Shown here: one piece after another, positions 27,689 through 36,610 of the stretch
How positions within the stretch are numbered: position 1 is the stretch's first letter
Layout of the letters: each line of letters starts with the position of its first letter
Assembly: GCA_963838735.1 (NCBI GenBank)
Contig: CAWISG010000003.1
Coordinates: 434,001 to 498,000 of the forward strand
DNA length: 64,000 nucleotides
Source of the DNA: Parerythrobacter_A sp963838735
GTDB lineage: Bacteria > Pseudomonadota > Alphaproteobacteria > Sphingomonadales > Sphingomonadaceae
Reading direction: 5' to 3'
Program-made: the position numbers and the translations under genes
The notes under the pieces: generated by a model
What the model saw: only the letters and a program-made list of their open reading frames with translations
The model's database searches: none
What the model was told of the DNA's origin: nothing

Positions 27689-28110
27689 AGCTCGGCCGCG
27701 CGCTGTTCGAAGGCGCCCATCAGCTTGCGGAAAGCACGATCCACGAACTGGCCCGCGATACGTTCGAAAACGCCGTTCTTGAACGTGAAATCTACGCAGA
27801 AATTCACTTCGCTGCCGCCATCCGGCGCAGGCGTGATGGTCCAGTTATTGTCCAGGTTGCGCATCGGTCCGTCCACGTAATGCACGGTAATGCTTTCCGG
27901 TCGCTGTTTGACGACCCTCGACGTAAAGCGTTCACGCAGGGATTTAAAGCCGACCACCATGTCGGCAACCATTTCGCTGTCACTGTCAGACCGCACGCGC
28001 GTTGCGACCACCCACGGCAGGAAGCGCGGATATTCAGCCACATCCGCGACCAGATCGAAGATCTGCTCAGGTGTGTAGGGCAGTATCCGGTGTTCGCGGA
28101 TTGTCGGCAT
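27649..28110 (-). CDS. START-domain COQ10/RatA-family protein
   Basis: A polyketide-cyclase/START-like lipid-binding protein of the COQ10/RatA group. It has the typical N terminus HRILPYTPEQIFDLVADVAEYPRFLPWV and the C-terminal region FTFKNGVFERIAGQFVDRAFRKLMGAFEQRA. It probably helps ubiquinone function. In gammaproteobacteria the relative RatA has been called a translation-inhibiting toxin, but next to lipA in alphaproteobacteria the coenzyme-Q role is favoured. It shares one base with the lipA stop and overlaps the convergent pncC by 40 nt. Confidence 0.88.
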   Translation of the reverse strand: MPTIREHRILPYTPEQIFDLVADVAEYPRFLPWVVATRVRSDSDSEMVADMVVGFKSLRERFTSRVVKQRPESITVHYVDGPMRNLDNNWTITPAPDGGSEVNFCVDFTFKNGVFERIAGQFVDRAFRKLMGAFEQRAAELYGNSNSRATTLA

Positions 28111-29057
28111 CAGGCTATCGCCGTGGTGCGCGCCATGCGTTCGGCGCGAGCGGCCTTCATCACGGCGAAATCGTCACCGGCGTGATAGCTGGAGCGGGTT
28201 AGCGGTGTGGACGCGACTTGTAGAAAGCCCTTGGCCCGCGCAATGGAACCGAATGCGTCGAACGCCTTGGGCGTTACGAAATCCTCGACCTTGGCGTGCT
28301 TCGGCGTGGGCTGCAGATACTGGCCCATCGTCATGAAATCGATGTCGGCGCAGCGCATGTCGTCCATCACCTGGTGCACTTCCAAACGCTGCTCCCCCAG
28401 TCCGAGCATGATGCCGGACTTTGTGAAGATCATTGGGTCGTGCGCCTTCACTTCCTCCAGCAGGCGAAGCGACGCATAATAGCGCGCGCCGGGGCGGATG
28501 GTAGGATAGAGGCGCGGCACGGTCTCGAGGTTGTGATTGTAGACGTCCGGCCCCGCCTCGCAGATCGTCTCGACCGCTGGGCGAATCTTGTTGCGGAAAT
28601 CGGGCGTCAGGATCTCGATCGTCGTGTCGGGCGTCTCGCGGCGTAGCGCCTTGATAACCTTTACGAACTGTCCCGCCCCACCATCGGGCAGATCATCGCG
28701 GTCGACGGAAGTGATGACGATGTGGTTCAGGCCCATCTGCCCCGCCGCGATGGCGACGTTCTCCGGCTCCATCGGATCGACGATGCGCGGCATGCCGGTC
28801 TTGACGTTGCAGAAGGCACAGGCGCGGGTGCAAACATCGCCCAGGATCATCACAGTCGCGTGCTTCTTGTCCCAGCACTCGCCGATATTCGGACACGCCG
28901 CCTCTTCGCACACGGTGTTAAGACTGAGGTCGCGCATCAACTTGCGCGTTTCGTGATAGCCCTTACTGACCGGCGCCTTCACCCTGATCCAGTCGGGCTT
29001 GCGCACCCGTGCAGGGCGTTCGGCAGGCGGCTTGGGTGCGGATGACAGGTCGTTCAT
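28110..29057 (-). CDS. lipA: Lipoyl synthase
   Basis: A radical-SAM enzyme that inserts two sulfurs into protein-bound octanoyl groups. It supplies the lipoyl cofactor used by pyruvate dehydrogenase, whose E1 subunits are encoded at 46.2-48.7 kb. Both iron-sulfur motifs are intact: the auxiliary-cluster CEEAACPNIGECW and the radical-SAM CTRACAFCNV. The C-terminal RSSYHAGDDF is typical. It has 315 residues. The COQ10/RatA gene follows with a one-base overlap. Confidence 0.97.
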   Translation of the reverse strand: MNDLSSAPKPPAERPARVRKPDWIRVKAPVSKGYHETRKLMRDLSLNTVCEEAACPNIGECWDKKHATVMILGDVCTRACAFCNVKTGMPRIVDPMEPENVAIAAGQMGLNHIVITSVDRDDLPDGGAGQFVKVIKALRRETPDTTIEILTPDFRNKIRPAVETICEAGPDVYNHNLETVPRLYPTIRPGARYYASLRLLEEVKAHDPMIFTKSGIMLGLGEQRLEVHQVMDDMRCADIDFMTMGQYLQPTPKHAKVEDFVTPKAFDAFGSIARAKGFLQVASTPLTRSSYHAGDDFAVMKAARAERMARTTAIA

Positions 29058-29154
29058 GCCGCGTATCTAAGGGCGCGGCGCGGCCCGCGCAATGCCGGGG
29101 ACGTGCAGCGGGGTTGCACTTGTCGCACTGGTCGAAGCGGTTTAGTTCGCCGGC

Positions 29155-30138
29155 ATGGATGCAACGCTGCTACAGACGCTGACCTCGCCGGTCATCCTGT
29201 TTTTCGTTTTGGGCCTGGTGGCTGCGTTCGTCCGATCCGACCTTGCCGTGCCCGAAGCCTTGGCAAAAGGGCTTTCGCTTTACCTGATGGCGGCCATCGG
29301 GCTGAAAGGCGGCGTGGCGGTTTCGAAGAGCGGGTTCGACCTCACCATCGCCGCCGCACTCGCGCTTGGCATCGCGGCCAGTTTCCTGCTCCCGCTGGTC
29401 GCCAATCCCGTTCTCGCCGGGTTCGGACGGCTGGACCGCATTAACGCCGGTGCCGTTGCGGCGCATTACGGTTCGGTCAGCGTCGTCACCTTCGTAACCG
29501 CCGTCGAAATTCTCGAAGCACGCGGCACGCCGCCCGGCGGTTTCATGGTGGCGGTAATGGCCGCGATGGAAACGCCCGCGATCCTGACGGGACTGATGCT
29601 GGCGCGCGGGTTCGGCGGCGATACGGGACGCAGCAAGAGCGCGTTGCTGCACGAGGTTTTCTTCAATGCCTCGGTCGTGTTGCTACTGGGGGCATTCGTG
29701 ATCGGCATAATCGCCGGCCCCGTCGGTTTCACCGATGTAGCGCCGTTTTTCGAGGCCGGGTTCAAGGGTGTGCTGTGCCTGTTCCTGCTGGATATGGGCC
29801 TGATCGCGGCGCGTCGGATGATGGACACGAGATCGTTGACCTGGCGGCTGGTGGTTATCGCCATCGGCCTGCCACTGTTCAACGGACTGGTCGGCACGGT
29901 TGCGGCCTGGGGCATCGGGCTGGATGTCGGCTCTGTCGCCGCGTTCGGTGTGCTGTGTGCCAGCGCCAGCTATATCGCGGTGCCGGCAGCAATGCGGCTT
30001 GCCATGCCCGAGGCCGACCCCGGCATTTACCTCACGATGTCGCTCAGCATCACCTTCCCTTTCAACATCATGATAAATATCGGTCTCATCGCCTTGCTGG
30101 CCGATGTGCTGATAGGCCTATCGGGAGGAGCAGGATGA
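29155..30138 (+). CDS. sbtA: SbtA-type sodium-dependent bicarbonate transporter
   Basis: A polytopic inner-membrane permease of 327 residues with about ten hydrophobic helices. Family-typical sequence includes LYLMAAIGLKGGVAV near residue 45 and AGAVAAHYGSVSVVTFVTAVEIL near residue 100, plus a repeat in the second half (GLIAARRMMDTR, VLCASASYIAVPAAMRLAMPEADPGIYLTMSLSITFPFN). It is expected to import bicarbonate with sodium. It is followed by a PII-like SbtB gene (4-nt overlap) and a beta-carbonic anhydrase. This context strongly supports inorganic-carbon transport, though the genome's need for it is unclear. Confidence 0.92.
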   Translation: MDATLLQTLTSPVILFFVLGLVAAFVRSDLAVPEALAKGLSLYLMAAIGLKGGVAVSKSGFDLTIAAALALGIAASFLLPLVANPVLAGFGRLDRINAGAVAAHYGSVSVVTFVTAVEILEARGTPPGGFMVAVMAAMETPAILTGLMLARGFGGDTGRSKSALLHEVFFNASVVLLLGAFVIGIIAGPVGFTDVAPFFEAGFKGVLCLFLLDMGLIAARRMMDTRSLTWRLVVIAIGLPLFNGLVGTVAAWGIGLDVGSVAAFGVLCASASYIAVPAAMRLAMPEADPGIYLTMSLSITFPFNIMINIGLIALLADVLIGLSGGAG

Positions 30139-30443
30139 TGGAAACCGTTATCAGGAAACGCATCGAGATCCTGTCCGATGCCGCACTCGCCCGCACTGTG
30201 ACAGACGCGATAGATCGCGCAGGAATTACCGGCTGGACCGTGACACCAGTCACTTCGGGAAAGGGCCGCGAAGGGCGCTGGCGCGAAGAGAGAGTTACGG
30301 GCAGCGACAAGGTGTTCGTGTTGACTATCGCGCCGCGGGACAAAGCAGAGGCGTTGGCGCGCGACCTGTCGCCAATTCTCACCAGCCACAGCCTGCTGCT
30401 GACGATGTGGGATGTCGAGGTGATCCGGGGCGACCGCTTCTGA
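30135..30443 (+). CDS. sbtB: PII-like protein SbtB
   Basis: A small nucleotide-sensing protein of 102 residues with the PII ferredoxin-like pattern. After the first helix (DAALARTVTDAIDRAGITGWTVTPV) comes the T-loop-like segment TSGKGREGRWREERVTGSDK, and it ends LLTMWDVEVIRGDRF. In cyanobacteria SbtB regulates SbtA and binds adenyl nucleotides. The Cys-containing C-terminal extension of some cyanobacterial SbtB is absent. ATG 30135 overlaps the sbtA stop (ATGA). Its stop shares a base with the carbonic anhydrase ATG. Longer in-frame starts upstream lie inside sbtA. Confidence 0.88.
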   Translation: MMETVIRKRIEILSDAALARTVTDAIDRAGITGWTVTPVTSGKGREGRWREERVTGSDKVFVLTIAPRDKAEALARDLSPILTSHSLLLTMWDVEVIRGDRF

Positions 30444-31084
30444 TGCCGAAATTCGCCGAACTTCTGCGCGGCTACCAGCGCTTCCGCGACGAAGGCTATC
30501 GCGCCCAGCGCACACGCTATGACTCACTGGTATCGGACGGGCAGCATCCAGGCGTGATGGTCATCGGCTGCTCGGACAGCCGCGTGGATCCGGCACAGAT
30601 CTTCGACGTGCATCCGGGTGATATCTTCGTGGTGCGAAACGTCGCCGCACTCGTCCCGCCTTACGAGGAACCGGGCGGCCTGCATGGTGTCTCCGCCGCG
30701 CTGGAATTCGCGGTGCAGATGCTCAAGGTCCGCCATATCGTGGTGATGGGCCACGGCATGTGCGGTGGATGCAAAGTCGCCCTGACGCAGGAGTTGAAAG
30801 ATACCGCCCCCGGTGAAGGCGGGTTCATCGCCACCTGGATCAGCCTGTTGAACGATGCGCGCGAAGCGGTGTTCGCGGAACATGGTGCGGACGGTCGCGA
30901 TGCCGAACGCGCAATGGAAATGGCGGCAGTAGGTGTCAGCCTGAAGAACCTGCTCACCTTCCCCTATGTCGCGCAGAAGATCGCGGACGGGGCGCTGGAA
31001 CTGCATGGCGCGTTCTTCGCCATTTCCGAAGGTGTGCTTTACCTGCGCGACGAAGCGGACGGAGATTTCAAGCCCGTTGCCTGA
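30443..31084 (+). CDS. Beta-class carbonic anhydrase
   Basis: Interconverts CO2 and bicarbonate. The zinc site is intact: Cys and Asp-Arg pair in GCSDSRVDP, then His and Cys in GHGMCGGC. The sequence VRNVAALVPPYEE and the C-terminal LHGAFFAISEGVLYL fit the beta family. It has 213 residues. The ATG at 30443 shares a base with the sbtB stop, so transporter, regulator and hydratase form one tight operon that should set the cell's bicarbonate pool. Confidence 0.94.
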   Translation: MPKFAELLRGYQRFRDEGYRAQRTRYDSLVSDGQHPGVMVIGCSDSRVDPAQIFDVHPGDIFVVRNVAALVPPYEEPGGLHGVSAALEFAVQMLKVRHIVVMGHGMCGGCKVALTQELKDTAPGEGGFIATWISLLNDAREAVFAEHGADGRDAERAMEMAAVGVSLKNLLTFPYVAQKIADGALELHGAFFAISEGVLYLRDEADGDFKPVA

Positions 31085-31328
31085 TGCGCTCGCACGCGGA
31101 CTAGGCCTGTCGCACCGCAAGCCGAAGCCCAAACGTACCGACAATATTCCCCGCCGGAACCGACGCCGACATCTCGGCATCGATCCAATGGTGACCGTCG
31201 TTGCCGCGCGGGGACAGGCCGATATCCGCCGCGCCTGCGGCAGGACGGAGATCCGATCTATGGCTTCGGCGTCGCCAAAAAGCCCGAAGCATTCCGCGAA
31301 ACTTGCACCTTGCGCCCAACTCCTGGCC
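31085..31328 (-). other. Gene-free stretch with a possible degraded 3' gene remnant
   Basis: No complete gene fits here. On the minus strand, between about 31257 and 31104, one frame reads as a plausible protein C terminus: GAADIGLSPRGNDGHHWIDA, then EMSASVPAGNIVGTFGLRLA and VRQA before a stop, resembling the last strands of an outer-membrane protein. Upstream of about 31260 this frame loses protein character, and no start or RBS is seen. It may be a decayed gene end. The alternative is chance. Confidence 0.3.
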
Positions 31329-31361
31329 AAAAAAAGGGGTGCGCAGTTGCCTGCACACCCC
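31329..31361 (-). terminator. Rho-independent terminator of the TPR protein gene
   Basis: GGGGTGCGCAG (31336-31346) pairs with CTGCACACCCC (31351-31361), with one wobble and a 4-nt loop. On the minus strand the hairpin is followed by seven U's (A-run at 31329-31335). It lies 21 nt after the stop codon at 31382, a textbook intrinsic terminator. Confidence 0.88.
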
Positions 31362-31381
31362 GTGTTTTATGTAAGAACGCC

Positions 31382-32728
31382 TTAGCTGGCCGTCGTCGGC
31401 ATAGCCGCCTGTTCCAGCGCAGGCCGCTGCTGCTGGTCGGCAAATACCGTCCACAGCTTGGCAATTGCCGCCCGATTGCCTTCCGCCTTGGCGAAAGACG
31501 CCTTGGCCGCTTCCACCTTGCCCTGCATCAGCTGCGCAATGCCGAGGCGCGTGTAAATCAGCGAAGCATTGCCATCGCCTTTTTCCAATGCGATTTCGTA
31601 CAGCGCTTCCGCCTTGTCGCCCATTTCATAACCAAGATAGGCGTCCGCCGTGCTGCGGGCGAGCGAAGCCGTAGCCGCGCTGCGCGCCTCACCTTCAAGA
31701 TTGGCAAGATCGGCCTTGTCGTCTGCGATACGGCTATTAGCCGACCTTAGCGTTTCGGAAATACGGGGCCCGGAGCTATTAATGACACCGCTCGCAATAC
31801 CCTTGTCCAGAATGCGCTTCACTTCGCCGGGCAGGCGCAAGACATCTGCCGCGTCGACATACTCGAAATAGTCGCGCTCGCTATTGAGTGCGCCCGTCAT
31901 GTCGCCCAGCCGCATGAGGTCCAGCAGTTCCGGATTTTCCAGCAGCAGGATGTTGCGGTGGATATTGATGGCTTCGCGCCAGTTTTCAGTGCTGGGATAG
32001 TACTGCGCGTACATCGCGGCAAACTGTACGGCTTCGGATGAAAGGTCGTTGTTATACGACGCGGCAAGCCCACGACGAATCCAGTCCTGCGGCGGTTTTT
32101 GTCCTGCGGCGCTCGCCTCGTTCAGCTTGCCCTTGAGATAGCGCAGGCCAGACGCATAATCTTCCTTCTGAAAATAGGTGTCTGCAATGATTGGCACCAG
32201 GTCGGTCTTGTCATAACCTGCCGCCGCTGCCTTGATGAACTGGTCGCGCGCCGCAACGAAATCGTTCGCGAAATAGGCGAGCTGTCCGGCACTGTAGGTG
32301 TATTGCGGGATGTTCTCGGCCGGCACCAGCCCGCTGTCCAGCATTGCAACGATGCCGCGCCGTTGCAGCGCCTGGTCGTCGAGCGTGATGCCGGCATTGT
32401 TCAGCATGCCCCCGATAGCATACTTTTCGTCCGGGTTTTGTGCCGCAGCAACCGCCGGCTCGATAGCGGCGCGCACTGCGGCGGCATCGACCGGCTGGGC
32501 TTTGATAAGCCCGTCCAGCGGGTTATACGCTGCCACGAATGCTTCACTGTATTTTGACTTCGATGCCTTGTTATTTTTCTGTTTGTCCCGTTTCGCGCGC
32601 TGCGCTTGGGCGGGCTCGGCAAACGCCGTCACACCGAGTGCGGTACCGGTGACCAACGCAACGGCCAAAGCCATGCGGGATGCAGCCGTGCGTGTCTTGG
32701 CAAGGGGCTTAGAGCGGGGGGTGTTCAT
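31382..32728 (-). CDS. Periplasmic TPR-like protein (448 aa)
   Basis: It has a signal peptide (basic start, then MALAVALVTGTALGVTAFAEPAQAQ) and a Lys/Arg-rich mature N terminus. Helical repeats of TPR or Sel1-like character follow, for example QLAYFANDFVAARDQFIKAAAAGYDKT, VPIIADTYFQKEDYASGLRYL, and near the C terminus DAYLGYEMGDKAEALYEIALEKGDG and GIAQLMQGKVEAAKASF. It is probably a periplasmic scaffold. No catalytic motif is seen. It is a single-gene unit with its own terminator, divergent from gyrA across about 285 nt. Confidence 0.82.
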   Translation of the reverse strand: MNTPRSKPLAKTRTAASRMALAVALVTGTALGVTAFAEPAQAQRAKRDKQKNNKASKSKYSEAFVAAYNPLDGLIKAQPVDAAAVRAAIEPAVAAAQNPDEKYAIGGMLNNAGITLDDQALQRRGIVAMLDSGLVPAENIPQYTYSAGQLAYFANDFVAARDQFIKAAAAGYDKTDLVPIIADTYFQKEDYASGLRYLKGKLNEASAAGQKPPQDWIRRGLAASYNNDLSSEAVQFAAMYAQYYPSTENWREAINIHRNILLLENPELLDLMRLGDMTGALNSERDYFEYVDAADVLRLPGEVKRILDKGIASGVINSSGPRISETLRSANSRIADDKADLANLEGEARSAATASLARSTADAYLGYEMGDKAEALYEIALEKGDGNASLIYTRLGIAQLMQGKVEAAKASFAKAEGNRAAIAKLWTVFADQQQRPALEQAAMPTTAS

Positions 32729-33013
32729 CGGATGACTCTCCAGTAAAATTGCCGGCCTTCCTCGACCAGGCTTGTGAGGGGAAACGCCTGATCGGTTCAG
32801 TGTGTTCCGGTTTGACGTTATCCATCAGGGAAGCGGTCTGAACGCGTTTTGAACGCCCCACGTCGTCAACGCACCGCATCACGCCAAACATATGTGGAAA
32901 ACGGGGCGGATAAAGGGTCTGCCGCTGGCGGTTTGCTGGCGCTATGCCCGCCCTTCCCCTAGCGTTAGGTCTATCTCCTGTCCGCATTGCGGACGCTTCC
33001 AAGCGAACCCACC
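32729..33013. promoter_or_regulatory. Divergent intergenic region of TPR gene and gyrA
   Basis: This 285-bp region must carry the promoters of both divergent genes. I see no strong consensus promoter. An inverted repeat GTCCGC-ATT-GCGGAC is at 32980-32994, just upstream of the chosen gyrA start. Two copies of GAACGC occur near 32839-32855. No open frame looks coding. Confidence 0.4.
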
Positions 33014-35857
33014 TTGAGCGACGATACAAACGCCCCGATTACCCCCGCCGTCCCGCCGGAAACGCACGCGCGGATCGATATCGTGGACGAGATGAAGTCG
33101 AGCTATCTCGACTACGCGATGAGCGTCATCGTCAGCCGCGCGCTTCCCGACGTGCGAGACGGGCTGAAGCCAGTGCATCGCCGCATTTTGTGGACGTGCC
33201 AGGAAAATGGCTACGTTGCCGGTCGTCCCTATCGCAAGTCCGCGCGCATCGTGGGCGATACGATGGGTAAGTATCACCCGCATGGCGACAGCGCGATTTA
33301 CGACACGCTCGCGCGGATGACGCAGGACTGGTCGCTGCGCGTACCGCTGATCGACGGGCAGGGGAATTTCGGTTCGATGGACCCCGATCCGCCCGCCGCC
33401 AGCCGCTATACCGAGGCGCGGTTGGAGAAGGTCGCCAACGCGCTGCTGGAAGATATCGGCAAGGATACCGTCGACTATCAGGACAATTATGATGGCACCG
33501 AGAGCGAGCCGGTGGTTTTGCCCGCGCGCTTCCCCAACCTCCTGGTCAATGGCGCGGGCGGCATCGCGGTCGGCATGGCAACCAATGTGCCGCCGCATAA
33601 CCTCGGCGAAGTGATCGACGGGTGTCTTGCGTTTATCGAAGACCCTGGCATTACTTCCGAGCAGCTGTTCGAGATCATTCCCGGTCCCGACTTTCCCACC
33701 GCGCCATTGATCCTTGGTCAGGCAGGCGCGAAGGCGGCCTACACGACCGGTCGCGGCTCGATCCTGCAACGATGCCGCCACGAAGTTGAAGCGACGCGCG
33801 GCGCAAAGACCGAGGGTCGCGAGAGCATCGTTTTTACCTCCATTCCCTATCAGGTCGGCAAGAACAGCCTTGTCGAGAAGATTGCCGAGGCGGCAAAGGA
33901 ACGCCGGGTCGAAGGCATTTCCGACATCCGCGACGAAAGCAGCCGCGAAGGCATGCGCGTGGTCGTCGACCTGAAACGCGATGCCACACCCGATGTCGTG
34001 CTGAACCAGATCTGGCGTCACACGCCCGCGCAGGCCAGCTTCCCCGCCAATATGCTCGCCATTCGCGGCGGGCGACCCGAAACACTGATGCTGCGCGATA
34101 TTATCGAGGCTTTTATCGCCTTCCGCGAGCAAGTCATCACGCGACGCACCAAGTTCGAGCTGAACAAGGCGCGCGAGCGGGCGCATATCTTGCTGGGGCT
34201 GGTCGTTGCCGTCACCAATCTGGACGAGGTGGTGGCAATCATTCGCGGCGCGCCCAATCCGGCCACCGCGCGTGATCGCCTGCTGGCACGCGAATGGCCC
34301 ATCGGCGACATCGCGCAATATATTGCCCTGGTCGAAGCGATCGAACCGGACGAGGACCAGGAAGGCGGCACCTATCGCCTGTCCGAACGGCAGGTGAAAG
34401 CCATTCTCGAATTGCGCCTCAACCGTCTGACCGCGCTGGGCCGCGACGAGATCGGCGACGAGTTGCAGGAGCTGGCCACCGCTATCGAGGAGTATCTTTC
34501 GATCCTTGCCGATCGGGTGAAGCTCTATCGCGTAATGCGCGAGGAGCTGGTCGCGGTGCGCGAGGAATATGCCACGCCGCGCCTGTCCGAAATCGCGCCT
34601 GCGTGGGACGGGCTAGACGACGAAGACCTCATCGAACGCGGTGAAATGGTCGTGACGGTAACGCATGGCGGTTACATCAAGCGCACCCCGCTTGGCACAT
34701 TCCGTGCGCAAGCACGCGGCGGCAAGGGCCGCGCCAGCATGGCGACGAAAGACGAGGATGCCATCGTCGAAATGTTCGTCACCAGCACGCATACGCCGGT
34801 GCTGTTCTTCACCAATACGGGCCGTGTCTATCGCCTTAAGGTCTGGAAGCTGCCAGAAGGCTCGCCGCAGACCAAGGGCCGCCCGATGGTCAATTTGCTG
34901 CCGCTCGCGGATGACGAGCTGGTCACGAATGTGCTGCCCCTGCCCGAAGACGAGGATGAATGGGCCGCGCTCAACATCATGTTCGCCACGGCCAACGGCA
35001 TGGTCCGCCGCAATTCGATGGCGGCATTCACCAATGTGCCCACCAATGGCAAGTTCGCGATGGGCTTTGCCGAGGGTGGCGATGACCGGTTGATTGGCGT
35101 GACGTTGTTGTCCGAAGCGCAGGACGTGTTCCTGGCCAGCGATAGCGACAAGGCGATCCGCTTCAACGCTGCCGATGCGCGCGAAACGAAAAGCCGCACA
35201 GGCATCGGCGTGCGTGGCATGACCCTTGATGGTGCGAAGGTGGTGTCGCTCGCCGTGCTGAACGATTCCGCCCATGATGCCGAAGCGCGCGACGACTATC
35301 TGCGTGTTGCCCCGTGGAAACAAGGGAACAGCCGCGATATTCTTTCCGATACGCAGCAGGAGATGGCGGAAGAGGAAGAATTCATCCTGACCGTCACCGC
35401 CAACGGTTATGGCAAGCTGTCATCTGCCTATGAATACCGCACCATCGGTCGCGGCGGCAAAGGGCTGATAAATATCGGCACGCCCGACAGCGACCCCGAA
35501 CGCAACGGCCCCGTCGTCGCCAGCTTCCCCGTAGTGCATGGCGAACAGATCATGCTCGTCACCGACCAGGCCAAGCTGATCCGGCTGGCGATACGGTTTC
35601 GCCATCTGGTCGAGGGCGGCTTTGAAAACCACGAGGGTTTGCCGGTAATCGGTCGCACGTCGTCCGGCGTCCGCCTGTTCGACGTGACGAAGAATGAGCA
35701 CATTGTCGGCGTGGCGCGGATCGACGAGGAGGAAGAACCGGAAAGCGAGGCGGAAGAAGCGGTAATCGAGGACATCGTCGGCGCCAATGCCGAGGAAACA
35801 GCGCCCGAAACCACCGAGGACCGCGACAATACCTTACCCGAAGACGATATGGCGTAA
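33014..35857 (+). CDS. gyrA: DNA gyrase subunit A
   Basis: The DNA-cleaving subunit of gyrase. The active-site Tyr (about residue 132) is in AASRYTEARL. The quinolone-determining region reads HPHGDSAIYDTL, with Ser and Asp at the two positions commonly mutated in resistance, so it looks like the sensitive type. The C-terminal wrapping domain has a GyrA box QARGGKG, which argues against ParC, and a second blade motif GRGGKGLI. An acidic tail ends the protein. I chose TTG 33014 (MSDDTNAP...). An in-frame TTG at 32987 lies in the loop of an inverted repeat and is less likely. The length is 947 residues. Confidence 0.96.
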   Translation: MSDDTNAPITPAVPPETHARIDIVDEMKSSYLDYAMSVIVSRALPDVRDGLKPVHRRILWTCQENGYVAGRPYRKSARIVGDTMGKYHPHGDSAIYDTLARMTQDWSLRVPLIDGQGNFGSMDPDPPAASRYTEARLEKVANALLEDIGKDTVDYQDNYDGTESEPVVLPARFPNLLVNGAGGIAVGMATNVPPHNLGEVIDGCLAFIEDPGITSEQLFEIIPGPDFPTAPLILGQAGAKAAYTTGRGSILQRCRHEVEATRGAKTEGRESIVFTSIPYQVGKNSLVEKIAEAAKERRVEGISDIRDESSREGMRVVVDLKRDATPDVVLNQIWRHTPAQASFPANMLAIRGGRPETLMLRDIIEAFIAFREQVITRRTKFELNKARERAHILLGLVVAVTNLDEVVAIIRGAPNPATARDRLLAREWPIGDIAQYIALVEAIEPDEDQEGGTYRLSERQVKAILELRLNRLTALGRDEIGDELQELATAIEEYLSILADRVKLYRVMREELVAVREEYATPRLSEIAPAWDGLDDEDLIERGEMVVTVTHGGYIKRTPLGTFRAQARGGKGRASMATKDEDAIVEMFVTSTHTPVLFFTNTGRVYRLKVWKLPEGSPQTKGRPMVNLLPLADDELVTNVLPLPEDEDEWAALNIMFATANGMVRRNSMAAFTNVPTNGKFAMGFAEGGDDRLIGVTLLSEAQDVFLASDSDKAIRFNAADARETKSRTGIGVRGMTLDGAKVVSLAVLNDSAHDAEARDDYLRVAPWKQGNSRDILSDTQQEMAEEEEFILTVTANGYGKLSSAYEYRTIGRGGKGLINIGTPDSDPERNGPVVASFPVVHGEQIMLVTDQAKLIRLAIRFRHLVEGGFENHEGLPVIGRTSSGVRLFDVTKNEHIVGVARIDEEEEPESEAEEAVIEDIVGANAEETAPETTEDRDNTLPEDDMA

Positions 35858-35858
35858 T

Positions 35859-35886
35859 CTGGCGCGGCGTTAGCGCGCCGCGCCAG
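35859..35886. terminator. Hairpin between convergent gyrA and YhhN gene ends
   Basis: CTGGCGCGGCG (35859-35869) and CGCCGCGCCAG (35876-35886) form a perfect 11-bp stem with a 6-nt loop just after the gyrA stop. It includes the stop codon of the convergent gene (35870-35872). There is no U-run on either side, so it is a probable bidirectional 3'-end hairpin, not a canonical terminator. Confidence 0.5.
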
Positions 35887-36523
35887 TATCCTTGCGCAAT
35901 GTCTGGATGACGCCCGTCGCGATCAGGAACTGGCCGATAAAGTAAAGCGGCCAGATCAGCAGGTCCGGCAACGCGCCGGAGAGGACGTTGCCCGCATCGG
36001 CGAATATCAGCAGGTCCGATACGACGAACAGCGCCGCGCCGGTCACCACGCGCCATCGCGGGAAGCGGCTGAGGAATGCCGCGCTCGCCATTGTTCCTAA
36101 AACCAGACCGTAAACGCCGATCAGCAGATCGAACGATAGTGCCCAGCTTGCCACGCCGATTGCCAAGGCGATGGCAGCGCACGCCGCCAGCGCCTTGCCA
36201 TCCAAAACCGTTCGAAAGTTGCGGGCGTAGAGCGCGATGGCGAAACCGTGTGCGATAGCGAATGCAACACCGCCCGCCTGAAGGCTGAACCGGATCGCCA
36301 TATCTCCGACTGCTGCAAATGCGAGCGCCGTCGCCAGTATGCGCGCATCGGGCGAGGTGTGTCGCAGGTAGGCGTACACGGACAGCGCACCGACCGCCGC
36401 GCCTTTCAACAAGGTCAGCCAGACGCCGCCAATCGCCGATCCTTGCAGGAAATAGAACGCAACCGCCGCGACAAGCGCCAGCAACAGCCACGGGCGACGG
36501 TTTATGAGGGCGGTTCGAGCCAT
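35870..36523 (-). CDS. YhhN-family (lysoplasmalogenase-like) membrane protein
   Basis: A 217-residue integral membrane protein with about eight hydrophobic helices. Family features include the LLKGAAVGALSVYAYLR segment, AVGDMAIRF, GGVAFAIAHGFAIALYARNF and the C-terminal VVSDLLIFADAGNVLSGALPDLLIWPLYFIGQFLIATGV. YhhN/TMEM86 proteins hydrolyse lysoplasmalogens in animals; the bacterial role is not settled. I chose ATG 36523. The frame is open further upstream, but that part overlaps trmFO on the other strand. It is convergent with gyrA. Confidence 0.86.
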   Translation of the reverse strand: MARTALINRRPWLLLALVAAVAFYFLQGSAIGGVWLTLLKGAAVGALSVYAYLRHTSPDARILATALAFAAVGDMAIRFSLQAGGVAFAIAHGFAIALYARNFRTVLDGKALAACAAIALAIGVASWALSFDLLIGVYGLVLGTMASAAFLSRFPRWRVVTGAALFVVSDLLIFADAGNVLSGALPDLLIWPLYFIGQFLIATGVIQTLRKDTGAAR

Positions 36524-36610
36524 GTCCGCGCAACCATAAGCGAATACGGCGCGCCCGTCGACGCCCCCGATGGATTGCGCCCGTCCCGCCCCGCCTCCAT
36601 ATACTCGGCC

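Noticed and set aside
32942..34318. A 458-residue minus-strand open frame
   Set aside because: It is antisense to the 5' half of gyrA, which has complete catalytic motifs.
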